A stretch of DNA of 64,000 nt from Chaenocephalus aceratus. Taxonomy: Eukaryota > Chordata > Actinopteri > Perciformes > Channichthyidae. The notes beneath the pieces were generated by a model. It made no database searches. It saw only the letters and a program-made list of their open reading frames with translations, and was not told where the DNA came from. Below are positions 12,361-24,796 of this stretch, in pieces. Every line of letters begins with the position of its first letter. Position 1 is the first letter of the stretch. Both the position numbers and the translations under genes were made by a program. Location of the stretch: contig JAMFTG010000538.1 in assembly GCA_023974075.1 (NCBI GenBank), forward strand, positions 74,501 through 138,500. The letters are read 5' to 3'.

Positions 12361-13159
12361 GTAAGTATTCCTCTTACTGTCGATTGATTTTACAGTGATA
12401 TCTGCACTACTCATCGACTAAAAAAACACCAGAGTATCCTTGTTAATTACACAACATTGATTGGCTTAAATTGTGTGCAATGCTTTTGTATTTTTCCCCT
12501 TCGATTCGGAGAAACAAATATTTTTTCGGAGTAAAGGATGGCAGAAGACACTACACTACCCAGAATTCCCAGCTATCGTTTGGACTACACCATGTGCTCT
12601 TGACAAACCCCGTGATAGTCCTCAAGCTCTGTGATTGGAGAGTGTGCTCCGAGGGTTAAAACCGATTCTCGAACAGCACTTGAAATGGGATGGAACCACG
12701 GCAGACTGTCCAAAACTGGATTTGAACGGGTCCACCGCGTCCCCCCCTCCCCCACCCCGTCCCCAGAACTACACATGCTGGCACATGTGTGTTTCGCAAC
12801 ATGTTCTCTATGGCACGTCTCTACTGGGAGTTGTAGTTTTAAAAGACGTTTTCGTATTTCCCATAATAAGAAGTTGCCAGTATTAAACTGTGTACATCCC
12901 TGGAGGTTTAGGGGACAGGAAACACTCACATTTAAAACATATAATTAATAAATGGGTGAAAATTGCTTGTGCCCATTATGGGCAGTATTAATATATATAC
13001 CCACATGCCAGCTAAGGTCAGAAGAGCTTTATTTAACAGCTGGTCTTATGTGTGTGACCCCTGTGATAACATTACATTACATTAATTGATAAGCCTGAAA
13101 CATGCACTTGTCAAGGTTCAGAGGCACATTTTGCAAATATGGCAGTAGCCATCGATCAG

Positions 13160-13330
13160 CTTAAGATAAGATATACTTTATTGATCCCAAGTTGGAAACA
13201 TTTGCGTTACATCAGCATGTGTAACAGTTAAATATGCAGTGGTGTTTATTTGAAAATCATTTAGTATAATCACACAAATTCTGTGTTTTATATTCAACAA
13301 TTCTGTGTTCTTTATTTATTGATTGTTCAA
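13160..13330 (-). mobile_element. LINE 3' end (reverse orientation)
   Basis: AAGATATACTTTATTGATCC read in reverse is GGATCAATAAAGTATATCTT, the tail layout of a fish LINE. The following part (TATGCAGTGGTGTTTATTTG... to TTCTGTGTTCTTTATTT) reappears in the opposite orientation at 52590-52700, upstream of Ig copy C. Confidence 0.5.
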
Positions 13331-13665
13331 TACCTGACAAGGCCGGAGATGAAATATCTACATACATCTTATAAGAGTATAATACATTATGTATAATATC
13401 AGTTAAAATAAGTGCTTCAACATAGTTAACATTGCTGGAGGTATGCACACATATTGATAGATGTCTTGTAATGCACTATTGAGGAACCTGCAATCCAAGT
13501 TTTTCATTCAGTGCAGAACTACACCATAGTTGTGTAGGCCTATATGATATGTCAATAAACCTTAGAACATCTTGAAATCTTGAAAGGGATGTGCAAAATA
13601 GTCATTATATACAGTCTTGAATTAACTATTAGTAGAGAATAACGAGTAATGAACATACTTTATAG

Positions 13666-14718
13666 CAGGGGTGGGGAACCTCCGGCCCCCGGGCCGTATA
13701 CGGCCCGCGAGACCATTTGGTATGGCCCTCGAGGTAATTTATAAATACACGCAAAAAAGAAAAACATTAAAGAAATGTAGACCGCAAAAATAATTAAACA
13801 AGCGAGTGCCTGTTTTTCCTGGCAACGGTCATGGTCCTTGAACACAACACGAGCCTTAGGTGTGATCACGTGGTATATGTCTCGTCTGACAGGGGTGCAA
13901 TTCTGACGGAGAGCACCAGAACGCCGCTCCGGGACTTCAACAAATTGCAGTACCCATAAGTCCGTAGGCTACACATGCTGCAGTTTCTGCGTGGCTGTGT
14001 CTTTAGTTGTAAGCCCAGTGGCGATCTGTTCATCTGTCATTCTGATCATTCAGTCAATAACTTTGTTATCATTAGCATCTGGTTAGCTAGCTATGCTAAC
14101 GAATACAGAAGCTTTTTCTACAACCAGTGAGGTAAAGGCACATCTTTATATGATCATTATAGTTATCAAAAAACAAGAGAATAAAGTAAAAGTTGTTATT
14201 AATAAACAAGAGTACAGTTTGAAAGGATAGTGATTTGTCAAATATTCATAAAGAAAAAGTAAATCTGCTTACAGTTCTGTTTCATCTGGGTGTTGAGAGA
14301 TGTTTGCATAGATCTCTTCATTTTGCTCTCAAAGTGCACCAGATTGATGCTTTCAACTTCAATATTTAAAAAAAAATCTTCCCAGTGGAGCATGCCCCCC
14401 TGGACCGCCCTAGAGGAGGTTAGGTCCCCCCCACTTAAATCATGTTCACATGGATAGGAAACTAAATGCATTATTTGCACACATCTTGTGTCCATATCTT
14501 TCTGTTTGGTGGTCATGCCACAACCGTGCACGTGAATGCATGCACGAGTCATGGCAAGATATCTGGATTCAGAGGTTGCTTTTTCTTTGCACAGCATGAA
14601 AGAAAGGCCAAATGAATGGGCTGTGATTTTTAAGCAGAGGTCAATAATTTGTACGGCCCTCGGAGGATGTTGAAAAAATTGAAATGGCCCTTGAGAGGAA
14701 AAAGGTTCCCCACCCCTG
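13666..14718. mobile_element. Non-autonomous hAT element with 16 bp inverted ends
   Basis: The left end CAGGGGTGGGGAACCT and the right end AGGTTCCCCACCCCTG are perfect inverted complements. They are flanked by a perfect 8 bp duplication CTTTATAG (13658-13665 and 14719-14726). Subterminal CGGCCC-rich sequence is typical of this hAT group. At 1053 bp with no catalytic frame it must have depended on a transposase in trans. Confidence 0.93.
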
Positions 14719-16966
14719 CTTTATAGGGATCCTATTAATATCTAATAATAAAAATAATGAAATTCAATAACATGCTTTAACCACTAGGTGTCCCTTTATA
14801 TCAGCTGTGCACCTTTATGGTGTAAATACAGCCTATCTACCAATTGGATCAAATATAAAAGTCAGCCGAATTAGTGATAATAATAACTCATATTTCTCGC
14901 ATCAAATGACATCAAAACGCATTTTAATCGCCAAAGTAACTTTAAATAGGCATTTTTCACCGAGAATAAAACGAATGTCGGCCATGTTTTTTTTTTCTGC
15001 AGGGAGAAATGTGAAGATCACGTGACATAGACGCCAGCCATTGGAATGAATGGTGAAAAAAAACGTAGGCATCTTACAATTTCAGAGGCGTTTTTGTAGA
15101 AATACTACGTCTTACGTTGTGGACCAACGTAGTTATTACACGTTTTTTTATGAGACTGGGTTGGTCCATCAGACAGAGGGCTGCTGTGCCTCCTGTCATC
15201 ATTAATGGACGTCTCTTTAAAATGACCGCTCAGAGGAGAGGAGTTCTCATTTCTCTAACCGCCTGCTGCTTCCCTTCCTCTCTCCTCGGTTCCCCTCCTC
15301 GGCTCCTCCGCTCGCATCTCCTGTGGGCGGGACTAAGTCTCGAGGCTAGGAGTCGAGGAGGGGAGTTAGAGAAATGAGAAAGGGCCAAGGAGGAAAACAT
15401 GACAGGGAGAACCGAACAGCAAAATAAACCCAAACCTAGACATACAAAACTAAAAACGTGACATAACATAAGAATCGTGACAAAACCTGATCTGTAGTCG
15501 CTCTCTGCTGCTGCTGCTGCTGGGTCCTCACCTGAACAGATGAACAAAGATCAACACATTTTTAACTTGCAAACTGTCTTATGGGCAATTTATATTGTGA
15601 TGTAATAATAAAACTTCAAATCATTAAATAAGTAAAAATATACGAGTTAATTAAGTCACTTTGAATGGCTCAACATGTTCTCAGCTGAGGACTGAGGCCT
15701 GAAGGGAAACACCTGCACTTCTCCTGTTTTGGATTCGGTTACTTCGCAAGTGAAAAGCTTAAACCTTGTTGTGTAACTAAAGAGAGAACTCAGAAAAGTC
15801 ACAGAGGCAGAGCAGGTAGACTGTGATGTCTTTAAATATCTGTTTTCTTTATCCACATCTTGACCCTGAAGCAGCCACTTCACTGGGTGTCTACACCGTC
15901 CATATGTCGTCACAGAGCAGTGTAACATAACCTAATCATTGTCCTGATGCTCAGTCACTGAAGATGGAGATATTGTGAGAAAAAAGACAACAATAGTACA
16001 AACAACGTCATCCCTGTAATAATAATTATTGTAAGGTTTCATTGTAATCAGTGTATACGTCTAACCATAGAGTTTGGAAACATTATGATTTGAATACTCA
16101 CTGGTAACAACAAACAGCTCAACCCCAGAGTCTGGACCTTCTTGTTCTCCTGATCTGTTGAACTGTCTGCAGGTGTAAAAACCAGCATCCTCCTCTGTGA
16201 CCTTATTTATAACCAGAGAACATTTCTCTGTGACTCTCAGTCTGTCTGATTTAGCATGGTTCCCAATCTGCCCACCTTTAACCAGCTCTACTGTTACTTT
16301 GTTTCCTGAATCAGTGAAGATCCAGGTAGTACTGTTACATTCATCCTGATCATGGGTCACATTGTTACACGGCAAAGTGGCTTCATCTCCAGCTCTGACA
16401 GAGAGGAAGAGGGATCGCTGTCCAATTGCAGCCCCTGAATAAACGAGAGAAATATAAAGAATACAGAGGAATACAAATGTTCATTTAAGATACAACAAAA
16501 GTTTCCGATGTGTCTAAAAGTTGCCTTCCCCTCGTTGGAAGACAAACAGACCACTTCTCTGTCTTTGTTAAAAGGAGGTTAGGTAATAAAGTAACATTCA
16601 TGATGACTAAATGACCGTTGTGTTTCTAAATGTCATATACAGTACATGTTGTAGGAATGCTTACCTGTAAACTGAAGCAGCAGAACGAGAAATGAAGACA
16701 TTTGAATCCGTTTGAACTCATCCATCGTGATTCTCCGTCTCTCGGCTTCCTCTATCTCTTGTTCTGATGAAATGTTGATGAAATGTTCCTGAAACAATGC
16801 TTTAGCTGAGAAATGCTGCAACTGCTTCCTGTGTGAAGATGATGCCTCCTCCTCAAAGTGAATCTATGTAACCAGTGTCGATTAGCGGTGTCTGCGCTGT
16901 GTTGATGTTGTTGATGGATGAGACCCGAGCCAGCATACAGTCGAGGCGATCTCCGTTTAGTCACTG

Positions 16967-17215
16967 ACTATATACAACACATCAGTATTCAATTAGTCAT
17001 CCCTCACAATGACTGCTCTCACGTGAAACACATTCACAAAAAGGGAAGAGGAAACGTAGAACGTACCTGACAATATACAACAAATTAGTGTTCAATTAGT
17101 TATCCCTCACAATGACTTCTCTCATGTGAAACACATTCACAAAAAGGGAAGAGGAAACGTAGAACGTACCTGACAATATAAAACAAAATCAGTCGTTATT
17201 AAATTGTTTTCTTCC
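16967..17215. repeat. 103 bp tandem repeat block upstream of Ig copy B
   Basis: Two full copies and a partial of a unit containing TAGTCATCCCTCACAATGAC and GGGAAGAGGAAACGTAGAAC, spaced 103 bp (CTGACAATAT at 17067 and 17170). The same block lies upstream of Ig copy C (52317-52530) and once in each complete unit of the array to the right. Confidence 0.85.
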
Positions 17216-17218
17216 CTC

Positions 17219-17560
17219 TCACCAACTCTTCTCATGTGGAACATTAAAAAAAAAAGGAACCAGCTCTGACTGGGGGGTTCCAAGGCGCTCCCAGGCCAGC
17301 GAAGAGATATAATCCCTCCACCTGGTCCTAGGTCTACGCCTCGGTCTCTTCCCAGCTGGACGTGCCTGGAACACCTCTCTAGGGAGGCGCCCAGGTGGCA
17401 TCCTAACTAGGTGCCCGAACCACCTCAACTGGCTCCTTTCGACACGAAGGAGGAGCGGTTCAACTCCGAGTCCCTCCCAGATGACTGAACTTCTCACCTT
17501 ATCCCTAAGGGAGACGCCAGCCACCCTGCGGAGAAAACCCATCTCGGCCGCTTGTATCCG
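17219..17560 (-). mobile_element. LINE C-terminal fragment
   Basis: The minus-strand frame reads MGFLRRVAGVSLRDKVRSS, LLRVERSQLRWFGHLVRMPP and RPRTRWRDYISSLAWERLG. This block, common in teleost genomes, is the C-terminal end of a LINE reverse transcriptase protein (recalled). It is truncated at both sides, ending at PFF. Confidence 0.75.
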
Positions 17561-17561
17561 T

Positions 17562-17712
17562 ATTATAAATAGTGAAAAATTAAATATAAAATATTTCTAG
17601 TGTGAACCAAAATATAATACTAAATATTAAAAGTGATTTTTCTTAACCAAAATGACAAAAGTGGCAGAAAAACACATATTATTCTAATGCGGGTCCTTTT
17701 TGACCCACTTAT
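17562..17712. mobile_element. Partial copy of the TGGGTCA inverted-repeat MITE
   Basis: Sequence from TTATAAATAGTGAAAAAT to GCGGGTCCTTTTTGACCCAC matches the right two thirds of the complete copy at 47921-48138. The left end is missing, replaced by the LINE fragment. Confidence 0.7.
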
Positions 17713-17715
17713 CGA

Positions 17716-20196
17716 GTGTAGGGTAAAAACAACATAGATTAGCTCCATGGCATAATGCCGAAACCCGCAAAAATAAAGCAAAAGTCGAGACAACTTGAAA
17801 GGATATGGCGTTCCACTAAACTTGAAGGATCTCGTTTAATTTGGCATATTACTCTCAATGAATATAAGAAAGCACTGCGTAAAGCGAGAGCTGCCTACTA
17901 CTCTTCATTAATAGATGGGAATAAGAATAATGCAAGATTTCTTTTCAGGACTGTAGCCAGGCTGACAGAGAGCCATAGCTCGATTGAGCCTTCTATTCCC
18001 ATAGCACTCAGTAGCAATGATTTTATGTGCTTTTTTAACGATAAAATTGTTACTCTTAGAAACAAAATTAATGACCTCTTGCCTTCGACCAGTACAGTGT
18101 TATCAACAGCTCCCGGAATCGTAAGTTCTAATATTACACTAGATAGTAAACTAGAATGATTTTCAGCCATAAACCTTGAACAATTAAATTCAATGATTCT
18201 CTCTTCTAAACCATCAACGTGCATGTTAGACCCAATTCCAACTAAGCTGTTGAAGGAAGTTTTTCCATTAATTAGCACTTCTTTATTAAATATTATGAAT
18301 ATGTCTTTATTATCAGGCTGTGTTCCACAATCATTCAAAGTAGCAGTGATAAAACCGCTTCTTAAAAAGCACAACCTCGATCCAGAGTTTTAGCCAACTA
18401 TAGACCTATTTCTAATCTTCCGTTCCCCTCAAAAAGTCTTGAGAAAGCGGTCGCAAAACAGCTGTGTGATTACTTAAAAAACAATGATTTATTTGAAGAT
18501 CTTCAGTCTGGCTTTAGAACACATCATAGCACAGAGACAGCTCTGGTTAAAGTCACAAATGACATTCTAATAGCCTCAGACAAGGGACTTGTCTCTATTA
18601 TTGTTTTGCTCGATCTCAGTGCTGCATTTGATACTATCGACCATGATATCCTATTGCAAAGACTAGAGCACTTAGTTGGCATACAGGGAACTGCTTTAGG
18701 CTGGTTTAGGTCCTATCAATCTGAACGCTCTCAGTTTGTACGTGTTAACGATGAATCTTCCACGCAAACCAAAGTTAGCCATGGAGTGCCACAGGGCTCA
18801 GTGCTCGGACCTATTTTGTTCACATTATATATGCTTCCGTTAGGCAATATTATAAGGAATCATTTTGTAAACTTTCATTGTTATGCGGATGATACTCAAC
18901 TATATTTATCAATCAAGCCTGATGAAATGAATCATCTAAATCAAATTCAAGACTGCCTCAAGGACTTAAAAACGTGGATGACCTTAAACACGACAAAAAG
19001 TGAAGTTATTGTACTCGGCCCGAAGAATCTACGAAACAAATTATCTAAAGATATACTAACTATGGATGGCATTAATTTGGCCTCCAATGAGACTGTAAGG
19101 AATCTTGGTGTTATATTTTATCAGGATTTATCCTTAAACGCCCACATAAAATCAATTTCAAGGACCGCCTACTTCCATCTACGTAACATTGCAAAAATCA
19201 GACATATCTTGCCTCAAAACGATGCAAAGAAACTAGTCCATGCATTTGTTACTTCAAGGCTGGATTATTGTAACTCTTTATTATCAGGGTGTACCAAGAA
19301 GTCAGTCAAGTCGCTTCAGCTGATTCAAAATGCTGCAGCTCGTGTACTAACCAGAGTTAGGAGAAGGGACCACATTACTCCTGTTCTGGCTGTCTTACAC
19401 TGGCTCCCTATAGAACACAGGATAGAATTTAAAATTATTCTTCTCGCCTACAAAGCCCTTAATGGGCAGGTGCCATCTTACCTTAAAGAACTCATTATAC
19501 CCTACTGTCCTACTAGGGCATTGCGTTCCAAGAATGCAGGGTTGTTGGTTGTTCCTCGAGTCTCTAAAAGTACAATGGGAGCCAGAGCCTTTTCTTATCA
19601 AGCTCCACATTTGTGGAATCAGCTTCCAGTTTGTGTTCGGGCGGCAGACAGCCTATCCGTTTTTAAGAGTGTGCTTAAGACCTTCCTTTTTGATAAAGCT
19701 TATAGTTAGGGCTGATTAGATTCAGCCCCTAGTTTTGCTGATATAGGCTTAGTTTGTCCGGGGACATCTTACTTCTTCCTTCTCTCTGTCTATACCTGTG
19801 TCCTCTCATGTTCCGATTAACCCAGCTTCCCCAAGTTTCCTTCTTTTTGGTGTCTATATACGCCAGGATCCGGAGTCATGGATGATCCTGCGGTCCTGTG
19901 TCCTGGATCGCGAGCCCTGGATCTTGAGTCGTGGCTGTGGTCCTGGATCATAGGTCCTGGATGGATATCCTCGTGGATTCATCTTCCTACTATACACACA
20001 TGCATTTCCAAATATTTGGACTACCTATGTTGCAAATGTATTGTCTTATCAATTTACACACGGCATCTATTACACGTCTGTCCGTCCTGGGAGAGGGATC
20101 CCTCCTCTGTTGCTCTCTCTGAAGTTTCTCCCATTTTCCCTTTTAAACTGTGGATTTCTCCGGAAGTCTTTCCTTGTACGATGTGAGGGTCTAAGG
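17716..20196 (+). mobile_element. 5'-truncated L2-like LINE with nearly intact reverse transcriptase
   Basis: The frame from about 17755 to 18157 (ALRKARAAYYSSLIDGNK, thumb-proximal upstream region) is ended by a TGA at 18158-18160 where TGG is expected. It continues in the same frame to about 18388, where a one-base indel shifts it. The frame 18393-19709 is then open: [24 protein letters not shown], motif A ([13 protein letters not shown]), motif B ([13 protein letters not shown]), catalytic YADDTQLY near 18882, and the C-terminal block ending [12 protein letters not shown] 3' UTR (CGTCCTGGGAGAGGGATCCC) follows and is cut at 20196 by another element. The endonuclease is absent. With one nonsense and one indel the copy is young but dead. 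A second copy of its 3' UTR with the TTGA-type tail is at 45684-46006. Confidence 0.88.
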
Positions 20197-21057
20197 CAGT
20201 GGTTCCCAACCGGTGTGCCGCGGCCGAAGTTGCGGACCCCATGCTGTCTCAATCCGTCCACACTGAATATGAGAGGGGGAAAATGAAAATAATAAATGCT
20301 TTAGACAATAAGAAACATAAAATTGACTGTTGAATTGCTCAGTTTTTTTAGATTGTCAATACTATTACTGTATAACTAATATATCAGGTTAAGAGGCACA
20401 TTCAAATAAAGATTGGTCTTTAAATACATGTTGTCTTTTGAATTGTTTGTCTAAAGTCAAGGATCTAGAACTGGTACTTAGTTTTAATGATACAGTCTGG
20501 TTATTATGCTGTTTGGAGGAGGCCTCACAGGTAAGAGCACTAACTAGCTACCATCACATGTACCATAGCATGACTTAAATGTATTAAACATGTAGTTAAG
20601 TGATATCAAAATACAAATAACTAATGTCATGCAAACATATTAATATTTGCTTGATTCCAGTGTTGAATTTAGCACAATTGCATACACACATTAAGGGGTT
20701 TTAAGATTCTGAAGTATTATGCTAAAAACTCAATAACTTAGATTATTATTTATAGTTTTGCTGAATAGTTTCATGTCCGCTTACCTTAGAACGTAAAATG
20801 TGAGGGCAGTGTGCAGATGGGGAGCATGTTAGCTTAGCTTGGTAGCTTCAGCTAGCTCTGGAACTTCCAGCTCAGTGGCAGCAGGTCCCGCCTCGGCTCC
20901 GCCTCTTTGCCCTTATTTGGAGCAGGCTGGAACAGGCGGGAGTTGAACTCTGACGTCACTGTCGAGCCGTTAGTGGCCGACTCCGCCTACTAAGGGCTTC
21001 ACGGCAACTGCAGAATCCTATGGGTGACGTCACGGACCCTACGTCCATTTATATATA
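20197..21057. other. hAT-like terminus and GC-rich repeat, left border of the array
   Basis: CAGTGGTTCCCAACC at 20197 is a typical hAT end and interrupts the LINE 3' UTR after GTCTAAGG. No matching right end with the same 8 bp was found. The last part (GGTGACGTCACGGACCCTAC, about 20960-21057) looks like the end of a separate common fish repeat. No gene seen. Confidence 0.4.
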
Positions 21058-21184
21058 CAGGACAGATGAGACCAGAGGACAGAGGAGACCAGAGGACAGA
21101 GGAGACCAGAGGACAGAGGAGACCAGAGGACAGAGGAGACCAGAGGACAGATGAGACCAGAGGACAGATGAGACCAGAGGACAG

Positions 21185-21394
21185 ATTGTCCTGGAAGGTC
21201 AACAGGTACTAACTGATGTGGACAACATTGCATTAGCTGCTACCATGCTGTTTGGACTAATGTATGCAATGAACCTGAACTACCCCCCTAAACTGAAGTG
21301 CACGTTCGAAGTGCTCCAGCAAATGTTAATGGAGCTAGACGGCAACATGCTCTCCAAGAAAGCCCAAGCGTTTAAAAACAAACTGTTTGAGTGA
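21185..21394 (+). pseudogene. SAMD3-like gene copy 0: terminal exon only
   Basis: Only the last coding segment is present, from IVLEGQQVLT to KNKLFE and a TGA. It has the motif LFGLMYAMNLNYPPKLKCTF followed by EVLQQMLMELDGN, which I recall at the C-terminus of the teleost SAMD3-like multicopy family. Upstream is the 17 bp minisatellite (21061-21184), then unrelated repeat sequence instead of exon d. This is the left edge of the array. Confidence 0.65.
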
Positions 21395-22568
21395 GCTGTT
21401 GCCATGGACCATTGTGCACTTTTACAGCATTCATACTGGACTTTCATCGACACAACTGTCTTGCACTTCCTTTGCTCATGCTTTTTGCTTGATTTGCAGG
21501 TTTCAGAAATGTGTGTTTTTCCTGGGGTCATGTGTTTCAGAATGTACCACTTGTTATGTGTTTCATAATGTACTAATTGCACTAATGTACTAACTTCAAA
21601 ATGTCAGTTCTTGTTTTTATTTGTAATACTTTCTTTAGTATGTGGTGAGAAACCAGGCCATTTTTATACTTCCATGTATTTTTCCAAAGCAATGCCATTG
21701 CTTTTTTTGTATTAAAGTGCCCTTTCATATTAGCAGGTTACTATTTAAATAATGGATTTGCAAGAACATTTCCTTATTTCGGCTAGGCGTTGACATTTCC
21801 TGTTAATTGTTTACTTTGAATGAGTTACAAAAATAAGCCTTTCTTTGCCATCTGGCACAATAAACCTTTATTTTGGTCGGGAGAATAGTTTCCTTTAAGC
21901 TTCTTTGCTGTGTTCTAACACAATAATGTATATGTACATGCATCACAAACATTTTCTATTTCTTCTACGACCCGGTGAGGTGGTTTTCTTGAAGTATCTT
22001 TGTAATTGAATTTTTTTATCATTTCATATTCCATCTATTCCTCAAAAAACATGTTTTGGATATCATGACATTCAAATTTTAAATGTACACTTTAAGAAAT
22101 TGTAGTTTTTGTATTACTACCCAAAGCCTCCTTCACAAAAGTGATAATGTGTTGTTTGTTGAAATGGATATAAGAGTGTTTCTTATATGTAGCCTTATAT
22201 TACAGTAATACTTATTTTAAGTCGCTTTGGAAAAAAGGAAAACTAAATGAAATGTAATGTAGTCTAACCTGGTTGTTCGTACTTGATATACAAAGTTATT
22301 CTCACTATGGAGCCAAAACAGGAGTCATGTGGCCCCTTTTCCGTGCTCTGGTCAATACATTTTGAATCAGCTGAAGCAACTTAACTGACTTTTTGGTACA
22401 CCCTGATAATAAAGAGTTACAATAAGCTAGCCTTGAAGTAACAAATGCATGGACTAGTTTCTCTGCATCGTTTTGAGGCAAGCACACAACTACAATCATA
22501 ACATCATTAGAAAATGATTTCATGATTTTTATGACTGTGATATTTTGTTTTCTTTGATAAATGTGGAG

Positions 22569-23640
22569 TTTAAGCGCATAACAACCCTGCCCCTCCAATC
22601 AAGAGTTCTCTCTCAGCTGGATGTGCTATCCGATAAACTTCTGAAGATTTTTGAGAAGAGAGGAGGACAGATAGGCCAGCGTCTGAACTGTATTATGTCA
22701 AACATGACTCAAGAAAGAATTAATTTTAAGGAAATTATACATCGAGTCAATAGTGGACACATTTCATTGAGTAAAATAGATTCTTTCTTTTCTTATTCCC
22801 CTTCACTTAGGTTGATGATGTCGATTTAGGGAGGGAATGTCTTCTCAAGGGGCTGTGTGTGTGTGTACCTCAATGAGAGAGTTTGTGGTCAGTAGAAGTA
22901 ATATTTGACCTTTTGATTTTTTTTGTTGGGCTTTAAAATATGTATTTATTGAAACACAACATAGTATATAGCCAAAAGTATGTGAACATCCCTGTTTTTT
23001 GTTTAATAGCCAGACTACACTGAAAAGCTAGAGGGCTTTTAATTTAAAACGGATACAGGAAATGAAACATTTGTTATCAGGTCAGAAAGGAGTATATCAG
23101 ATAACAAGGAGGCTTAAACGTTCTGAAATCTGACCAAATGTACTTGTTAAACACAGGGACTTAGTAATGGTTATATATATGTATTGATTTGTTAGATCTC
23201 ACTCTGTTCCTTTTGTGACAGTGCACTCTACAGGCAGAAGATGAAGATGTCATTCTGCGCTCCATTGAGGGGATTACAGTGGGCCTTTATGTCGTCAAAC
23301 ACAATTCCACCATGAGACCAGAGGACAGATGAGACCAGAGGACAGAGGAGACCAGAGGACAGATGAGACCAGAGGACAGAGGAGACCAGAGGACAGATGA
23401 GACCAGAGGACAGATGAGACCAGAGGACAGATTGTCCTGGAAGGCCAACAGGTACTAACTTATGTGGACAACATTGCATTAGCTGCTACCATGCTGTTTG
23501 GACTAATGTATGCAATGAACCTGAACTACCCCCCTAAACTGAAGTGCATGTTCAAAGTGCTCCAGCAAATGTCAATGGAGCTAGACGGCAACATGCTCTC
23601 CAAGAACGCCCAAGCGTTTAAAAACAAACTATTTGATTGA
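22569..23640 (+). pseudogene. SAMD3-like gene copy 1
   Basis: Exon b 22569-22712 (FKRITTLPLQSRVLSQLDV, then IFEKRGGQIGQRLN), exon c from 22811 (VDDVDLGRECLLKGLCV), exon d 23222-23311 (CTLQAEDEDVILRSIEG), minisatellite 23312-23430, terminal segment 23431-23640 ending LFD and TGA. The donor after exon b reads GAAAGA where other copies have GTAAGA. Exon c carries a 4 bp TGTG insertion that shifts the frame. The minisatellite brings an in-frame TGA. An antisense L2 fragment sits at about 22330-22492. Exon a and the 103 bp block are missing because of the internal deletion in this unit. Not functional as read. Confidence 0.7.
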
Positions 23641-24796
23641 GCTGTTGCCATGGACCATTGTGCACTTTTACAGCATTCATACTGAACTTTCATCGATACA
23701 ACTGTCTTGCACTTCCTTTGCTCATGTTTTTTGCTTGATTTGCAGGTTTCAGAAATGTGTGTTTTTCCTGGGGTCATGTGTTTTCAGAATGTACCACTTG
23801 TTATGTGTTTCAGAATGTACTAATTGCACTAATTGTACTAATGTACTAACTTCAAAATGTCAGTTCTTGTTTTTATTTGTAATACTTTATTTAGTGCATA
23901 TGTGGTGAGAAACCAGGCAATTTTTATACTTTCATGTATTTTTCCAAAGCAATGCCATTTCTCTTTTTGCATTAAAGTGCCCTTTCATATTAGCAGGTTA
24001 CTATTTAAATAATGGATTTGCAAGAACATTTCCTTTTTTCGGCTAGGCGTTGACATTTCCTGTCAATTGTTTACTATGAATGAGTTACAAAAATAAGCCT
24101 TTCTTTGCCATTCGGCCCAATAAACCTTTATTTTGGTCGGGAGAATAGTTTCCTTTAAGCGTGCTTGCTGTGTTCTAACACAATAATGTACATGCATCAC
24201 AAACATTTTCTATTTCTTCTATTTCTTTATTTTCAATGTATTTGTTAATTCTCCTGGGGCTGCATGATGGAAAAACCAAAAGCTCAACTGGATGTGTGGT
24301 GGTTGTTAATATTGTTTTATTTTTTGAGAAAAATACATGAATGTTGTTCAAAGAAATGTGTTTGTCTTTATTGACTATTTGTTTTAAAATGTTATGATAA
24401 ATGCTGTAGATATAAGAGATTAGGATGGATCCTGTTGATGAATGTACGAAATGCCTCTATTTACATCAATACATAATCGTATGTACCCCTTGAGCACTAG
24501 GTAGATTAAACAGAAAACTATAGCATGTAGTTTAAACAAAACATTGATGTGGCTTTAACAGGTACAAATGAAATATACTGAGTATATTAAAAGCCTAAAA
24601 TGTCATGTTGGTTAAACATAGGGTAAATGAATATACCTAATATTAAAGGAAATATTCAAATGAACATAACAATTTCATGTTTCTTTGACATAACATAGTT
24701 GTGTGTCTTTAACGTAATGGAATAGTTTTGAGTACACATGTTTTTAATATGTGCAACCGATGTCCATATTCAAATCATGTGAATCCAACAGCCTTT

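Larger units (their letters stand above)
11140..15482. mobile_element. Composite 4.3 kb insertion in the stalk exon of Ig copy B
   Basis: Copy C has an uninterrupted stalk exon (50795-50881). In copy B the same exon is split between AAACCTG (11133-11139) and AAACCTG (15483-15489), a 7 bp direct repeat (8 bp with one mismatch) that looks like a target duplication. The left end TTACGGTGAGTGAAGC and right end GAATCGTGACA form only a weak inverted pair. Inside are a DIRS-type recombinase fragment (11670-12117), an unassigned repeat (12118-12360), a LINE tail (13160-13330), a complete small hAT element (13666-14718) and sequence at 12360-13160 and 14727-15480 in which no gene was seen. Confidence 0.65.

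Noticed and set aside
12585..12948. Three overlapping frames of 83-114 codons
   Set aside because: No recognisable motif, different strands compete, and the region is inside a mobile insertion.
12108..15166. A 3 kb DNA transposon with CCAAC...CTCA ends
   Set aside because: The inverted ends match only imperfectly and no target duplication was found; kept as a low-confidence note only.
20197..21057. A complete hAT element starting CAGTGGTTCCCAACC
   Set aside because: No matching right end or 8 bp duplication GTCTAAGG could be found, so only the left end is noted.
21061..21184. Regularly repeated 17 bp motif, superficially CRISPR-like
   Set aside because: Units are directly adjacent with no unique spacers; it is a minisatellite in a eukaryotic exon.
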